Assembly: GCA_028673005.1 (NCBI GenBank) | Contig: CM054117.1 | Span: 48,825,370 to 48,889,369 of the forward strand | DNA: 64,000 bases | Direction: 5' to 3' | From: Tanypteryx hageni | Lineage: Eukaryota; Arthropoda; Insecta; Odonata; Petaluridae | Shown: positions 11,384-24,395 of the stretch, one piece after another | Layout: each line of letters begins with the position of its first letter | Position numbering within the stretch: the stretch's first letter is position 1 | The notes under the pieces: generated by a model | What the model was told of the DNA's origin: nothing | What the model saw: only the letters and a program-made list of their open reading frames with translations | Database searches by the model: none | Made by a program: the position numbers and the translations under genes

Positions 11384-11670
11384 TAAAGAAAATGTTTACA
11401 TACCTATCAACATATAGAGGTTAACGCTTTATTATATAGTTAGTAACCTTATTATTGATTAGCAACCAATTGAGATTACAATAGTTAAAGATATTTTTTC
11501 TCGAATTTTCATAACCATATTTCATAATGAGTGATACAATATTAATTACTTTGTGCTGCCAACTGGATTCTGCAATTAGAAATTAAAAAGTACTAACATT
11601 TTTATTTACGTTTTAAAGAAAATGTTTACATACCTATCGACATATAGAGGTTAACGCTTTATTATATAGT
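11384..11670. repeat. Two 57-bp direct repeats, 230 bp apart
   Basis: Positions 11384-11440 and 11614-11670 are identical apart from one A/G difference; both contain AATGTTTACATACCTATC and GAGGTTAACGCTTTATTATA. They lie immediately beyond the truncated 5' side of the Helitron remnant. They may be a duplication linked to that truncation or ends of a small unrecognised element. Confidence 0.9.
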
Positions 11671-14600
11671 ATGATAAGCTTATGCAAGCACACGTCAAAT
11701 ATCCACGAAAATTTCTTATCAATGGCAGTGTTATCAGGATGCAGAGTTATAAAGACTAGGTAAGAAATGTTTCTAAATAATAAGATTTTTAGTTCAAATC
11801 TTCTCGTATAATATGAAATAATGGAGTCTTCGTCCTATGTTTCAAGAAACCGCTTTGATAATGTGCATGCTAATTTCAATTGTATTTATGCAACCGTAAA
11901 AATAAATACCTACGTTAAATATTTTTGGGTCATCTAAGAGAGTAACTTCAAAGTTTGGCATTTACCCCCTTGAGTATAATGTTTTATAATAACTGTCAGA
12001 TATTTCTATTTTGTAGATTGCTTAACATTTTATAACAAGTAAGAAATCTCAATATTGGGTCACGAATACATATTTAAATATGTCAGTTACCAAAGCTGTC
12101 GTGTTCATTCGAATGTTTACTCGTATGAAAATGCCACCGAGACTTGTTTAAAGGTTGCTCAAAACAGGATAATTTATCATCATAAAGGTCCATAAACGAG
12201 CGGGATTATGCAATTTGGCTTTTCTTACTAGAAAGCGTAAAAACGTAAAGAAATCGCATTCGCTGATACGGGGCATAAATCCACTTTGCGAAGAAAAATG
12301 CACGAAAATGGAGGATTTGATTAAACGCTACAATGCTCAATTTTGGAAGGATAAAGCCCGCAGTGCATCCATGCAACGACCCACTTGTCGAACATTTATC
12401 CGACGCCATTGAAAAGAAAACATTTCGTCACTGATTTCACACCCCCGCGAGCTTTCCGAAAGAAACCACCACGCAGAAAGAAAGTGGGCGAGGACATTTT
12501 TGACCGACAGAAAGGGCACCCCCTCTCGCCACATTTTACTTCCATTTTTATACACTCGCGGTAAGGGACGCTAATTGGAGCACTTGCATCCTCTCCTTAC
12601 ACGATCGGGAAAGGAGGTGAATCCAAAAAATAAAATAAAAACCACAGAAATAAATGACGAAATCGAGAGACGACGAAAGCCTCGTTAACGCGATGCGTCG
12701 AGGAGCGCACCAGATGAGTTGGGCATCTTTCCCTCCTACTCCTCCCCTTAGAACACCCGTGGGATGTCGAAAAAATCTCTCCCTCTGCGTTTTTTCTCCT
12801 CTTCGCACCCCGTTTCTGTTTTGTTTTTTCCCCGTTTTTTAAATCTTCGTGTTCAACCCCTCTCTTCTCGCGGTGCACACGATATCATCGGTTTGCGGTT
12901 GTCGGAAAGCTTGTCCGAGGCTGCATTTTCTCGGAGTAAACAAGAAAAGTCGGGAAAACGTGAGGACGAGATTGAAGGGATAGTGTTCGGAGTAAGAAGG
13001 GGAAAAAAGACTTTTTTCAACTCTCGGACCGAACGAAATGTCATTGAGAAAAAGAAAGAGGGAGAATATACGTTTCTTTTTTGTTTCTCTCTCTCTCTCT
13101 CTCGCGAAGAAAATATGTTCGATCGTGTTTTGTTTTCTCCCTCCCGACTACTTTCTTTTTTTATTTCGGATCCACTTGCATAATACGTGGGTGAATGAGT
13201 TTTTTCAACGCCTCGGGAAGAGCAGTTTAGTGCGTGGGATAAGACGAAGAGGAAAAAGGACCGATTAAAAATAAGACGCGAACCATTACAATATGAAATA
13301 TAAAGTGATAGCTTTCTGCGTTGTACTGCGTGTTACGCAAAAGGCGTAAGGAAAGAGGAAAAAAACGAGGAGTTCGCGGGACTGCCGACGTGTAAAATAT
13401 TATGGCGACGTAAAAAAATACATACGGCATTCTTCGTTGTCGTTGGAACGACGGGAAAGGCGAAAAATAAGTAAATGTCGCGTCGATTTAATTAGAAGCA
13501 CGAATATCGAACTGGAAGAGTGATGTTCATTTTTCATTTTTTTTACAAATTTCGACCGTCGGGTGAGTTCCAGGATTTTTAATTATTCATCCAGTCTCAT
13601 TATCGATGTATCAAGCTCTTGTTGCATGTAGGTTATACGCATATATGCAATTATAAACGCGTGAACGAGGTGCCTTAAACTTTCGACGTTTATATATTAA
13701 AATTCAGAGACGACGTGCGATTCTACCAAAATAAGTTGATGCATCGATAAATATGGTAGCTAGGTAAATTTCCGCGCATAAGAAACGTAATTGAGGAAAA
13801 CATTGCGAAGAGAGTAATTATTATTTGTATTATTTTGTTTAGGTTGAATTTCAAAATACGGAAAACATTTATAACTGATTACTTATTCATCAAGTTTCCA
13901 ATGTTCTCTCGCACGATTTAAGTTTAATCTATTACGGTTACACTTAAATTGCTGTGTTATGAAGTATAGCCTCAGGATTACTAAATTTTAATTATCTCAA
14001 TGAACAAAATGAACATGATAAAATTATCGAATTAATTTCAGAACACTGACAATACACGATAACACCGTTCAAAAGGTGGCCCCGGGAAAGATTCAAGTGA
14101 AACTAGGAACTGTAACTTTAAATCCTGTGGCAGCACGAATAAACATTTAGATGAAAATAATCTAAAAAATTTGGAGCATTTTAAGGGACACTCCTAAAAT
14201 ATTCACTACTGCGAGCTCTTCTACTGACCTGCAGTGTGGCACGATCTATTTTACGAAACTGGAGTGTAGTCCTCAACGCGTTACCAAGCGGAGACCTAAT
14301 AGGTACTTGAGTCACAACACGAGCGAGAGAGTTTAAAATGCGAATTTTATCAAAATGAACTCAACATTGGTCACTTCGAAGCAGGAGAAGAAAATATATG
14401 CGCGTCCTCTATATTTATCCGTCAAGTTTCAAAACACAAGTGACAACGAAATATCTCAAATCGGATAAAATGACGGATGTACGAAAATAGAACTTGCTCA
14501 TTATTAACGTAACGTTGCTGAACGCCGCGAGGGGGTTTAGAAAATTAAATGAGAGAATCCATAGTCGTAGGCGTTTTAAACTCGTCACGCCTTTTTAAAA

Positions 14601-16375
14601 TCCTCGACAAAAATCTGTTCTCGCCATCATCCACGACACGCATCTTTCTAGTTAAGCGTCACACACACACTATCTCTCTCTCTCTCTCTATGAAGGACAA
14701 GCGCGATGTTTTTTTCCCTAGATGCATATCTCCGACAAAATACCTTTCATTATCCGTCACCCCGTTTGGTCCAAATATGTCCGTCAGGATCGCCACATAT
14801 CCCCACCCTCCCCCTTCGAAGGGAATCTCGCAACAAAACAATTTGCATTCATTTAAAATTTAATCGAACCGCAAACGCGCGCTAACCTATTTCCAATCAT
14901 CCACGCACGCGGCCCTTCACGAATCACCTCCTCTATCAATTAAAAAAAATAAAACAAACGTTAACAAAGGACTGGACGACTTTTCCAGCATAGAGACGCT
15001 GTCGTAGTTCCTCCTCCTCCTCCCACACGTCAATCTCTCTCTAGACACATTTAATCGACATCGCATCACTCTGATCGATCACGGGCCGTCAAAACGCTGC
15101 AGCGAGACAAAAATAAACTTGGGGAGGAGTGAGAGAGAGAGAGGCCTTGGACAATACCTACGGGCATCACACCTTCCTCTTGTAGCATGCGTTGTCTGCC
15201 CTGCTCCCAACCTCCTTTACACAGGCCACAGCCCATCTCTATGAACACAGCGCTGCTTCCCCCACCAGCCCACGCCCGTCCCGTCGTCTCATCCTTAATG
15301 CCAAGGCCTGTGCTTCTTTTCATTCCGCAACGGCCATCACACCTGATTCACACATGTGCATCAGTCACCTCGTTATCACGGGCATCTCGCACAACCCCTC
15401 CTCCTTTCTCATCACTCTCTTTCTCTCTTTTTCTTCCCGTCTTCGCCTCCCATACGTGTCGCCTTCTCCCCTTTCACTCTCTCCCTTTCTCGGAAATTAT
15501 CTTCTTTTCCGTTTTGCACGGTGTCTCTCATCCTATTAATCGCTTCGCGTTCGATTTTAACCGCTTATTGAGATCCGAAAGAGCTCATTTTTCTCCACGC
15601 GAAACTCTTCGCCATCTTTCTCTCGCGATCTTATTTCGCCTATAATTTGTTCTGTGTTTTCCCGAACGATAATTTTCTGCGGTCTTGTAGCATTTCGTCG
15701 TATTCGGTTCAATTTCCAGGTTTATGCAAGTGGTTTTCAACTTTTTATTTCGGTTAAAGAACCTTATAATTATATGAAAAGTTCTCGGGAACCACAAACC
15801 TCTCTATAAAATTATTTATAACATATAAAGTTATGGGTTATGCATTGCTAGCATATCATAATTATTCCATTGTTATTGTTTGGGCAAAGTTTAAAAGAAA
15901 TTCTTCGACTTTTGGTAGTGTTCAAATGACCAGAAAATTACGCGGAGCAGTGCTTTCGAGAGGCATGTTGCGTTTCTTGTACCATCTTATCACAGCCTAA
16001 CAAATAATCTTAAAATAGAACGACAGACTGAAGTGTAGGAAAATTTTAAATAGAGATATCCCCAATGCTAACAAGCTTTAAGGAATATTTGCTAGCTAGT
16101 TATTTGGAAAATCAAGTAAGCATCATCATTTAAGCGTAAATGGGTAGAGAAATAGCTAATACTACGATGGGTTACTTCAACACTTCATAGGTAAGCGAGA
16201 CTAAAAACATCGTTTTGGTTTATTTTCAAATTTTCGGCTGTAACGGAACAAACTCGTCGTTTTTTAGTTGTTCATCCTTCTTTTTTGCACTTGTATCACA
16301 ATTTTTTGAAATTTGATTCGTTCCTTTCCTCAACGTAGCATATACAGTGACTTTTCTATAAAGACACAAGAGTGT
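11671..16375. other. No recognisable gene
   Basis: AT-rich sequence with a purine/pyrimidine-asymmetric, CpG-containing stretch at about 12550-13430 and a GC-richer patch at about 15140-15370. Open frames at 12215-12412, 12764-13183 and 15066-15645 match no family I recognise and overlap biased composition or each other on opposite strands. A short CT run lies at 14672-14690. Confidence 0.55.
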
Positions 16376-16379
16376 ATAT

Positions 16380-17000
16380 GTTACGGTAAAGGTACGTAAT
16401 CGGGAAATGTGTGCATTTAACGGTAAATGTGCACATTTACCACCAAGCTCGGTAAATGTAAGTTTAAGTTTCCAGAAATACGTATTATCCGTACATTTCC
16501 CGGTAAATGTGCACTTTTACCAATGTGCCATGGTAAATGTGGAAACAAGTAAGAATGAGAAATGCTACACTTTAATAATTACGTCAATTTATAACAAAAA
16601 TTATCGACTGGTATATATTAAGATGAACGCTTCCCAACCCGAGGGGAGAACACAGTGAACGTGAGGAGGAACCAAAAACACTTCGACTAACTTACCCCAC
16701 CCGGTGGGGCCGAGTAAAATTTTCCTTCATGTTCAAATTTAGTTTAGTTAGTTGTGCACATTTATCAGGAAATTTACACATTTATCGTACTTCTAAACTG
16801 CTACACATGTTCGCGACGCCGTCATGTTGTGGCCTGTGTTAGGACGTTTATCCACATTTACCAGTGTCTCTAGGTAAATGTGTACATTTCCCCAATCCAA
16901 TCGGTAAAAGTATGTTATACTTACGTTTACCAAACTAGGTGGTAAACGTTCACATTTACCGGGAAATGTACACATCGGACTACGCACATTTACCGTGACA
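16380..17000. repeat. Cluster of GGTAAATGT palindromic half-sites
   Basis: About fifteen exact or near copies of GGTAAATGT or its complement ACATTTACC in ~620 bp. They include the perfect 20-bp palindrome GGTAAATGTGCACATTTACC at about 16422-16441 and near-palindromes at about 16491-16521, 16872-16891, 16903-16931 and 16940-16960. They form two groups (16380-16545 and 16750-17000) separated by ~200 bp with few copies. No open frame explains the pattern. It could be a cruciform-forming transposon core, a decayed satellite or a cluster of protein-binding sites. Confidence 0.8.
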
Positions 17001-17329
17001 CTATTACCACAGCGTCGCAAGATACGAGCTATCAATAAAAGACAGAAAAAGAAACAACCTGTAATACGAAATAGGGTACGTTGACCCCAAAACACTCAAT
17101 TTCGCATAAATTATATGCTTTAAAGGGGTAAAAATTTACGGCGATATTGTTTCGTGACTTATTTATCAGTATTTCTTGGATCGGGTAAAGTAAAATCTTC
17201 TAAGCATGGGAAGTGAGACGTTACAGAGATTAAAGTGTCGTTAAATCCGAGTCGCCGCATTAATCGAGGCAGCTATCCCGAAGTATTTAGTTAAATTATA
17301 CGTCTCTTATTATGTTAATCTCGATTTAC

Positions 17330-17960
17330 GCATCTCTCCCTAAACATCCCCCGCCACCTTTCTCCTTCTCTTTCACCTTTCCTTATCTCGTCCTCTCCGA
17401 TCTTCATTATTCACACTCGCTTCCACCCTTTTTAACGCTTTTCCTTTTAATCTCCATCCAACTTTCCCTCGCGCAATCCTTCTCGTCTAATTGCTTCCGT
17501 CCCTCAAAAACTTCCTCCTCCTCTCCGTCTTCCTAGCAGCCGCGTCGTCGGATTTTTCTCCAGTCTTCTAGTGTGGTCTCTAGTTAGCTTTCTTCCTTCC
17601 GTCGCGTTATCTGGCCATCTTTTGAAAATTTTTGTACTTTTTTGCCCCTCTCTCCCTCAACTTTCCTTGATCGGTTTTTGCTTTTTCCTTCCTCCGAGTT
17701 TTCTCCTTGCTTCTTTTCCCTCACGAAACTCTCTCTCTCTCTCTACGCCTTTGAAGATCTCTCTCCCTTCCTAATTACTCCCTCTCATCCTCGCCGATGT
17801 TTCACTTCATCGACGTATCCTCAACGCTTGCCGCTTTTCCTGGAGATTCCCCTTCTTTTTTTTTACCCACCTGCCGACACTTACCGGCCGCTAGCCTCCG
17901 TCGCCTCGGATAAGTTTCTCCTCTTAAGAATACTCCCCTCTCCACCTCCCTCTACCACGC
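17330..17960. repeat. Polypyrimidine-rich tract
   Basis: Roughly 630 bp with strong C+T bias on the + strand, less pure than the tract at 1640-2070. Frames are Ser/Leu/Pro/Phe-rich and not convincing proteins. Confidence 0.7.
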
Positions 17961-18470
17961 TATACATTTTCCTTCCACTCGTCGCGACGGTCAACGCTTC
18001 GTAACTATCATAAAGGAAAAGAAGGCAGGGATAGAAAGAGGGGGAAGAAGATGATGGCAAAGATCTTTTTATTTTGAAAGGGATGTAACGCATAATCCTA
18101 CGATATCTCTCTCGTCCCGCCCCCTCCCTCCCTCGTGCTTTACGATCCTTACTTGTTTTGTCATACGTGGGAAGGTTCGTGTACGGCTTTCGTTTTTCTC
18201 TCTCTCTCTCTCTCTTACTCGGTCCCTTCTCGAGCATCTCATTCTTTATGATATAGCGCCGAAAATCGTCATTTCTCACACTCGTCGGGTTATTCTTTCG
18301 CGACGAGCCGATCGATATTATCGAATGGCGGTTAATTTGCGGCATCTTAGCAACGGTATCCGACAGGATTGAGATGGCCGTCACGCTTGTGGGAAACGTG
18401 TCACCACGTTGTACAAAACATACTAAGAATTAATGCGGAATAATTTCCAAGTTGGTTTGAGATCGTATTA

Positions 18471-18665
18471 TTAACCCTTTATCCGGCCGGTATTTTAACG
18501 CGAAGTTTCATCGATAATTTTGCTGAAAATAAACAATTTGAGATATGGTGCTAAAATTTTATCTACAGCCACTTAGTACATAGCTGAAGAAAATATCAGG
18601 CTCTTGCAAAATCTCAAAGGTAAAAAGGGCAACGGCGACTACGGCAATACACCCCATTGGGTTAA
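18471..18665. mobile_element. Possible piggyBac-like short element
   Basis: TTAACCCTTTATCCGGCCGG at 18471 has the TTAA-CCC start common in piggyBac-type ends, and CCCCATTGGGTTAA closes at 18665. Only TTAACCC is shared between the ends and no transposase is present, so this may be coincidence. Confidence 0.2.
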
Positions 18666-21600
18666 TCATACTGTTGTTATTGTTATTATTTATTACGAAA
18701 CTCAGTGTTTAACTTATTGCAATAAATATACCATTATTCGTTCAGAAAAAAGAACTGGCAGTAGTGTCTATGCAACAATAATTGGCATATGATAATAGAC
18801 AGATGCTCCAATTTTAATTGCAAATTTAAACCTTCAATGAGATGCCTGTGACTATTTTTCTTTCATAAAATGCTGTTCGATCACGAAGGAAAATAGAGGA
18901 AATACATATTATTATAAGTATACATAATATCCTTATTCTGTTGGTCCGTCCGTCCGTTGGTCCGCCGGAACGCTCTACAGAAATCCCCATATGAGAACAC
19001 TTAACAAGTGAAAATATAAAAATGAATTTTTATAACCAACTTTTATATAGTTAATACTTTAATATGAATAAACTCTATAATATAATTATGATAACCTTTT
19101 TGTTTGCATGGGCGTAAAAATTTGCAAAAGTGTCTACCAGTTCTTGAGTGAAGTGGGGGTCTCTCTAATTAACTTTAAACTTTTTACAGCTGTGAGAATG
19201 GTAGACAGAAGTAGAGAAGTCAGTGACAAACGTAAGAATGTTTAGTACATAAGTAGTAAGAAGTTTGATAGTATCTTTTGTTTCACTAATGAAAATACTG
19301 ACTTATTCATTCATATTGCTTAAAATTGACGAAGATATATTGCTAGTTCAGAGTAATTCAGCTTTAGATACTAGTAGGAGTGATACTTGAATATTTCATA
19401 TTTTAATCACCTAACTTAAATGACAAAAATAATAAATTGTTCTTTTCCTAACATCACATCAACCATCCATATAAAACCACTGTATAAGTATAGTTAGCTG
19501 AAGAATTGCTAAGCTACAACACAACACTTTAAAATGCTATATTTATATTTGTTCAAATTAACATCCTTTACAACAGTATTACCTATTTTAAATACTGAAA
19601 AAAAGGAATATGATACTTAAATGAGAGGGCTTTTAGAAAAATGCAAGAACAACTGGTCTTAAAGGCCTGTAATTAGAAAATACGATATTTCATCCAAAGT
19701 AAAAAATAAGCCAAGTGAACAGTTTCAAAGAATAAAATTATGTTCATGGCACAAACTACATAAATATAGTCATCTAAAGTAGTGTTCAAATGAATTTTCA
19801 ATGTGAACTATTCCGAGAAGATCGCATTAATGATTATTAATAATATTGCAATACGAATGTGATTATAATGTAATAATAATAAAATTCATGTATAAGGCAA
19901 TATGACAAGAGGAGCGATAAGAATTTAATAATAATAATAAAATTCATCAAAAGCTTTCATGTACCTTGATTTTCCAGACGTAATTCTTAATGAAACTCAT
20001 AGGGAAAACAGTTTTTAGAATAATCTTAAATGAATAAAGATAAAAAGTTTTTAAGATAAATAAAAACTTACTATTAATAATAATTACGATAAATAAAAGC
20101 CTACAATTATTAGCAGAAATAACCTTTCAAAAAAGGTAGGAATGCTAGTATCAATACAAATTCACATTCAAATAAAGTTCTCTTACACCATCACAATTAC
20201 AATAGTTTGTTTAATCTCGTTGCTATGATTGACGCTTGTCTATCTTCCCACGCGAATCCATATACACATTTATCGCAGCGCCAACCCAAGGATCTGGTGG
20301 TCGAGGTGACTAAATCACTAGTTATTCGACGTGAGGTGAGGTGGTTCGAAATCGCTGAAGTTATACGTTTAAGTAGTATTTATCGAAACATTTTAAGCTT
20401 TATAGCGATACTGTATTGTCGTCCTTATACTATATGCGTAAGGAACGTGCTTTGAATGCTTTAGTACGAGAAAAGGTGCCCGAATTATTTATAATTAAAG
20501 TCGTGTTTTTTATTAATTTCTTTTCAGTTAACTTTTTGGGGAATTAATTATTTTTATAGTTATTTTCAGTTTTTTTTGCAGTGCATCTTATAATTAACCG
20601 GAGTTATAAATTCGCATCGTATATACGAATCACGCAAAAAGCCATTCCTTGAAATTCAGACCATTTTCGTATACATTTTTAAATATTTCAAGGATGAGGT
20701 ATTTAACTTACATTAGTTATGCGAAGAGAAGAATTTAAACCTCATTTGTAAATATCCAAAAATTACGTTTTAATAAGATTTTTTCCCGTTTTCACGCATT
20801 TTATTTATAATGGGCCACTGTTGTCCCAGTTGTTGAATTCTATTCTTAGCCTCATAATAAATGCACCAATTTAGCGCTTTAACACGGGTCAGACTTTTAT
20901 ACACGGGTATAACTTAATTACTGAATCTATTAAGTAATTAGAGGGAGGAAGGAAAAGAGAATGGGAATGAGAAGAAACCGAGAAAGAGGAAGAGGACGTA
21001 GCATTTGTATAGGATTAAAAGGAGCTGCAGTACAAAAAACCTATAATAAATTATAACTAATTAAAAAAATGTTATACTACTGATTCATGCGCCATTGCCA
21101 AATGGTGGGAATTCATACAAATAAATATAGGGCACGTAATTTTCAATGGATTTTTTAACTGATAATACAGCAAATATTTCGAACCGAATTTCAAATTGGA
21201 TTGAAAAAATAACATTTTATGACTTTTATTTAAATTTCTTTAACTAAAGTGATTTTTCTGAAAAATTTTCTTAACTAATATAGTTAAAAAGGTGTCATCT
21301 TAAAATATAGTTACAACTCATTGCAGTTTATGTAAGTATTTAGTTAATAGTAAGTAAGTTACTACACGATTTTTCTTTCATGGTAAATTGACAGTTCACA
21401 TTCACAGTTCCCGTTTTATCCTGTTTTTACGACTTAATATGAGTAAAATAATTCATTTATTAAGTTAAATTCTATACGTTTTAAATAACATAATTTGATC
21501 AAATATTTCAAGTAAATTTCAGCCACTTCTTTATGCATTATATCTTATTATTTCGATTTTCCTCTTATTCTCAGCAAATATTTGGATAATAATTTGGCCT

Positions 21601-22954
21601 CTCTACTAATAATTACTTAAACAGTATAATTAAAACAAAGATAACTTTCAAAAACACTGATTTGATTGTGCATGAAAACCAAACCAGATCATAGCATATC
21701 TTACTGATTTTTCATATCGAAATCATATATATTTGGAATACTTTTAAGATAATCCCGTCATATTTGACGGGCAATTACGCTATATATTAGCTTCGACTCG
21801 TCACTTTCGCCACACGTGGCGGGTAACAACCGAGTTGGACGCTCCTATTCCGGCTGGACATTTGAACCGAAATACCATGTTTTCTCCGCAACTTTGACTG
21901 ATTAATTATTTATGCTAGGCGACGATGTGAATTTTGGAAGCAGGAAAAACGACATGAATGAATCTTCGTGTCGTTTGAGAGTTCATTATAACTAATACAC
22001 TTCTAAATCGCTTGATTGCCTTAATTAGTTGTCACATTGCCGAGTGTATGACATTTTGCAAAAATATCCAACTTTCATCATCGAGGGAAGTTGAACAGAT
22101 ACATTTTTAAAAGATCCCCATTAAAAATACAGAACTGCGGTACTTACGTATTTTAGCTCTCTCCCTCAAATTTAACGGCAGGTGCCATTGAAAAAACCAC
22201 TCACCTGTAAAAAAGAAGAAAAACTTTAGAACAACGGTTGACATCATCGGTCAGAAATATAATAAACCCAACCAGCATAAACTTTGAGACTTACGGACCC
22301 CCTATTTAAAAAAAAACTTCGCTCTAACAGACGATTGGTGATCAGGTTTTAACGGTCTTTAAAAGTGCCCAGAAAGGTTTCTCGCCGTTCCTGACTACAG
22401 AGAACTCATTTTCGGATAACGTAAATTAATTATCTCGCCTTGAAATCATTCTTGCGACCGTTTTGTGCGCTGGAAAAAATTTCCCCGCGTTTCTTTTAAA
22501 AAATAAAACGCCTTTAGACCGGTTGATTGCGCCATACGAATCTCCTCGACTTCTTCAAAAAAAGGAAACGTCAAAAACAAAAAAATAAAATAAAGATTAT
22601 CGCCTCTCGAATCGGAGGAAGTTGATGAACACGTCTGGCGGATCGAACCCGTCCATTTTAACGTCCCAGAAGAAAAAAAACGAGCATTTTTAATGAAAAG
22701 GGTGCCTCCGGTTTTATCGGGAAAAACAGCGGGCTTCGATCAGTGGTTTATTATTTCTCAAAAATGGTAGAACACGAAGAGGTAATTTTTTTCTTGCGAA
22801 AATTGGTAAAAGGAGAAAAACTCGGAAATATTTTTTTGTTAAGTCGCGGACCTGGGCGCTCTTTGGAAAAGAAAAAAACGCAAAATTTTCCCGAAGCGTT
22901 CAAAATTTCAAACGGGTTTCACAACTTTGGATATGCAAGTTACAGTGCGGGAGA
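18666..22954. other. AT-rich stretch without recognisable gene
   Basis: The most AT-rich block of the window. It holds a short (CCGT)n motif at about 18943-18960, a direct repeat of AATAATAATAAAATTCAT near 19872 and 19930, and two perfect hairpins at 21755-21772 and 21808-21821. I see no coding or RNA gene. A CpG-containing patch at 22370-22750 has no supported frame. Confidence 0.55.
21755..21821. repeat. Two adjacent perfect hairpins
   Basis: CCCGTCA-TATT-TGACGGG (21755-21772) has a 7-bp stem and CGCCAC-AC-GTGGCG (21808-21821) a 6-bp stem. Their 35-bp spacing and higher GC than the surroundings suggest a transposon terminus, but no second end was found. Confidence 0.5.
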
Positions 22955-23680
22955 GAAAGATGGAGAGAAGGGAAGAGAAAGAGAATAGGAGGAGAAGGAG
23001 AGGAGAGAAAGGGAGAGAAAGAGGAATAGAAAGAGGGAGAGAAAGAGGAATAGAAAGAGGGAGAGAAAGAGGAATAGAAAGAGGGAGAGAAAGAGGAATA
23101 GAAAGAGGGAGAGAAATAGGAAGAGAAAGAGGGAGAGAAAGAGGGAGAGAAAGAGGGAGAGAAAGAGGGAGAGAAAGAAGGAGAAAGAGAGAGAGAAAGA
23201 GGAAGAGAGGAAAAGAGAGAGGGGTTAGAGAGGGGATAAATGGGGAGAGAGCCAGAAGAGAGGAAAATCTGAGGGAGAGAGAAAAAGAGGGACGGCGAGA
23301 AAAGGTAGGGAGAGAGAGAAATGTAGGGAGAGATAGGGAATGAGAGACGCAGGGAGAGAGGGAAAGAGATATGTACGGAGAGAGAGAGGGGGAGAGAGGT
23401 AGGGAGAGGTACGGAGAGAGAGAAAGAGTGGGAGGAGAGAGATGGAGAGAGAGGGAAAGAGAGGGGGCGAGGTAGGGAGAGAGAGAGAGAGGGGATAGAG
23501 AGGAGGGGGGTATACAGAGGAGAGAGGGTATACAGAGGAGAGAGGGTATACAGATGAGAGAGGTTATAGAGAGGAGAGAGGGGATAGAGAGGAGAGAGGG
23601 GGATAGAGAAAGGAGAGAGGAAAAGAGAGAGAGAGGGTAGAGAGAGGTATGGAGAGGAGAGGGAAGGCAGGTGCTTGAGT
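22955..23680. repeat. Polypurine minisatellite array
   Basis: About 725 bp of almost pure A/G on the + strand. A 24-bp unit (GAGAGAAAGAGG plus AATAGAAAGAGG) repeats at about 23010-23120. A unit around AGAGGAGAGAGGGTATAC repeats at about 23510-23580. The 138-residue frame over it is an Arg-Gly-Ile-Glu/Arg-Gly-Arg-Glu low-complexity translation and not a gene. Confidence 0.95.
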
Positions 23681-24395
23681 TCGGTTTCCCCCGAAAAATT
23701 ATGTGGCGTTATGGGTTTCTATTTTTATTCTTTTTAATTTCAATCCGGAGAAAATGAGATTTATCCCCTCCTACAGGCTTCGTGACAGCATTATCTCGAG
23801 TCGAAAATCTAACGGATGAGAATAAGTCTTCGATCGAATGAGTACGGACGAAGTTGTTGTCGACTGAGGGCGTGGGAGGAATGGGAGAAGGAAGGTAGAC
23901 CGAAAAATTGTTTTAAAAAAAACGTCGAGTTCGTTAAATATTTCTATATTATTTTGTAAAATCCCTTTCGGACGACGCGAGACGGAAGAGGGGACGAAGA
24001 GGAGAGGGGGAGGCGATGAAGGGACGGGGCATGAAAGAAGAGGAAGAATGAAGGAGAATGGTGTAAAATTGAAAAACACGAGCCTAAAAAAGTCCGTTGC
24101 GCGAGGAAAAAATGCGTAATGTTCCACAAAAGCAAGAGAGATTCGTAAAGATGCCCGACGCGAGCATTAAAAACTTTTGCGACTGTAGACCACGATATGT
24201 GAGACTTGTTCCCGCACGAGGTGCAGTGAAGTGAATTCTAAGGTATGGAAAAGAGGGTAAGGGCGAAGAGGAAGTGACGGGGGGAGAGGAAAAAGGGGGA
24301 AAATAAGTGGAGAGAAGGGAGAAGAGGAGGAAAAGAAGGGGGAGAGGGAAGAGGAAGAGAGGATGATAGGGGGAAGAGAGGGGAGAAATAGATAT
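23681..24395. other. No gene; second polypurine block at 24240-24390
   Basis: Unremarkable sequence to about 24240, followed by a GGGAGA/GAAGAGG-rich polypurine block that runs up to the 3' end of the LINE at 24396. Frames at 23771-24135 on the minus strand are Phe/Ser/Pro-rich and unsupported. Confidence 0.6.

Noticed and set aside
12215..12412. 65-codon frame with balanced composition
   Set aside because: Overlapped by similar-sized frames on the opposite strand; no motif recognised.
16380..17000. CRISPR-like spacing of repeated palindromes
   Set aside because: The repeats are 9-20 bp, unevenly spaced and in both orientations, and the genome is eukaryotic.
22927..23343. 138-codon open frame rich in Arg-Gly-Ile-Glu and Arg-Gly-Arg-Glu repeats
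   Set aside because: It is a direct translation of a polypurine minisatellite; repeat periods divisible by three keep the frame open without coding selection.
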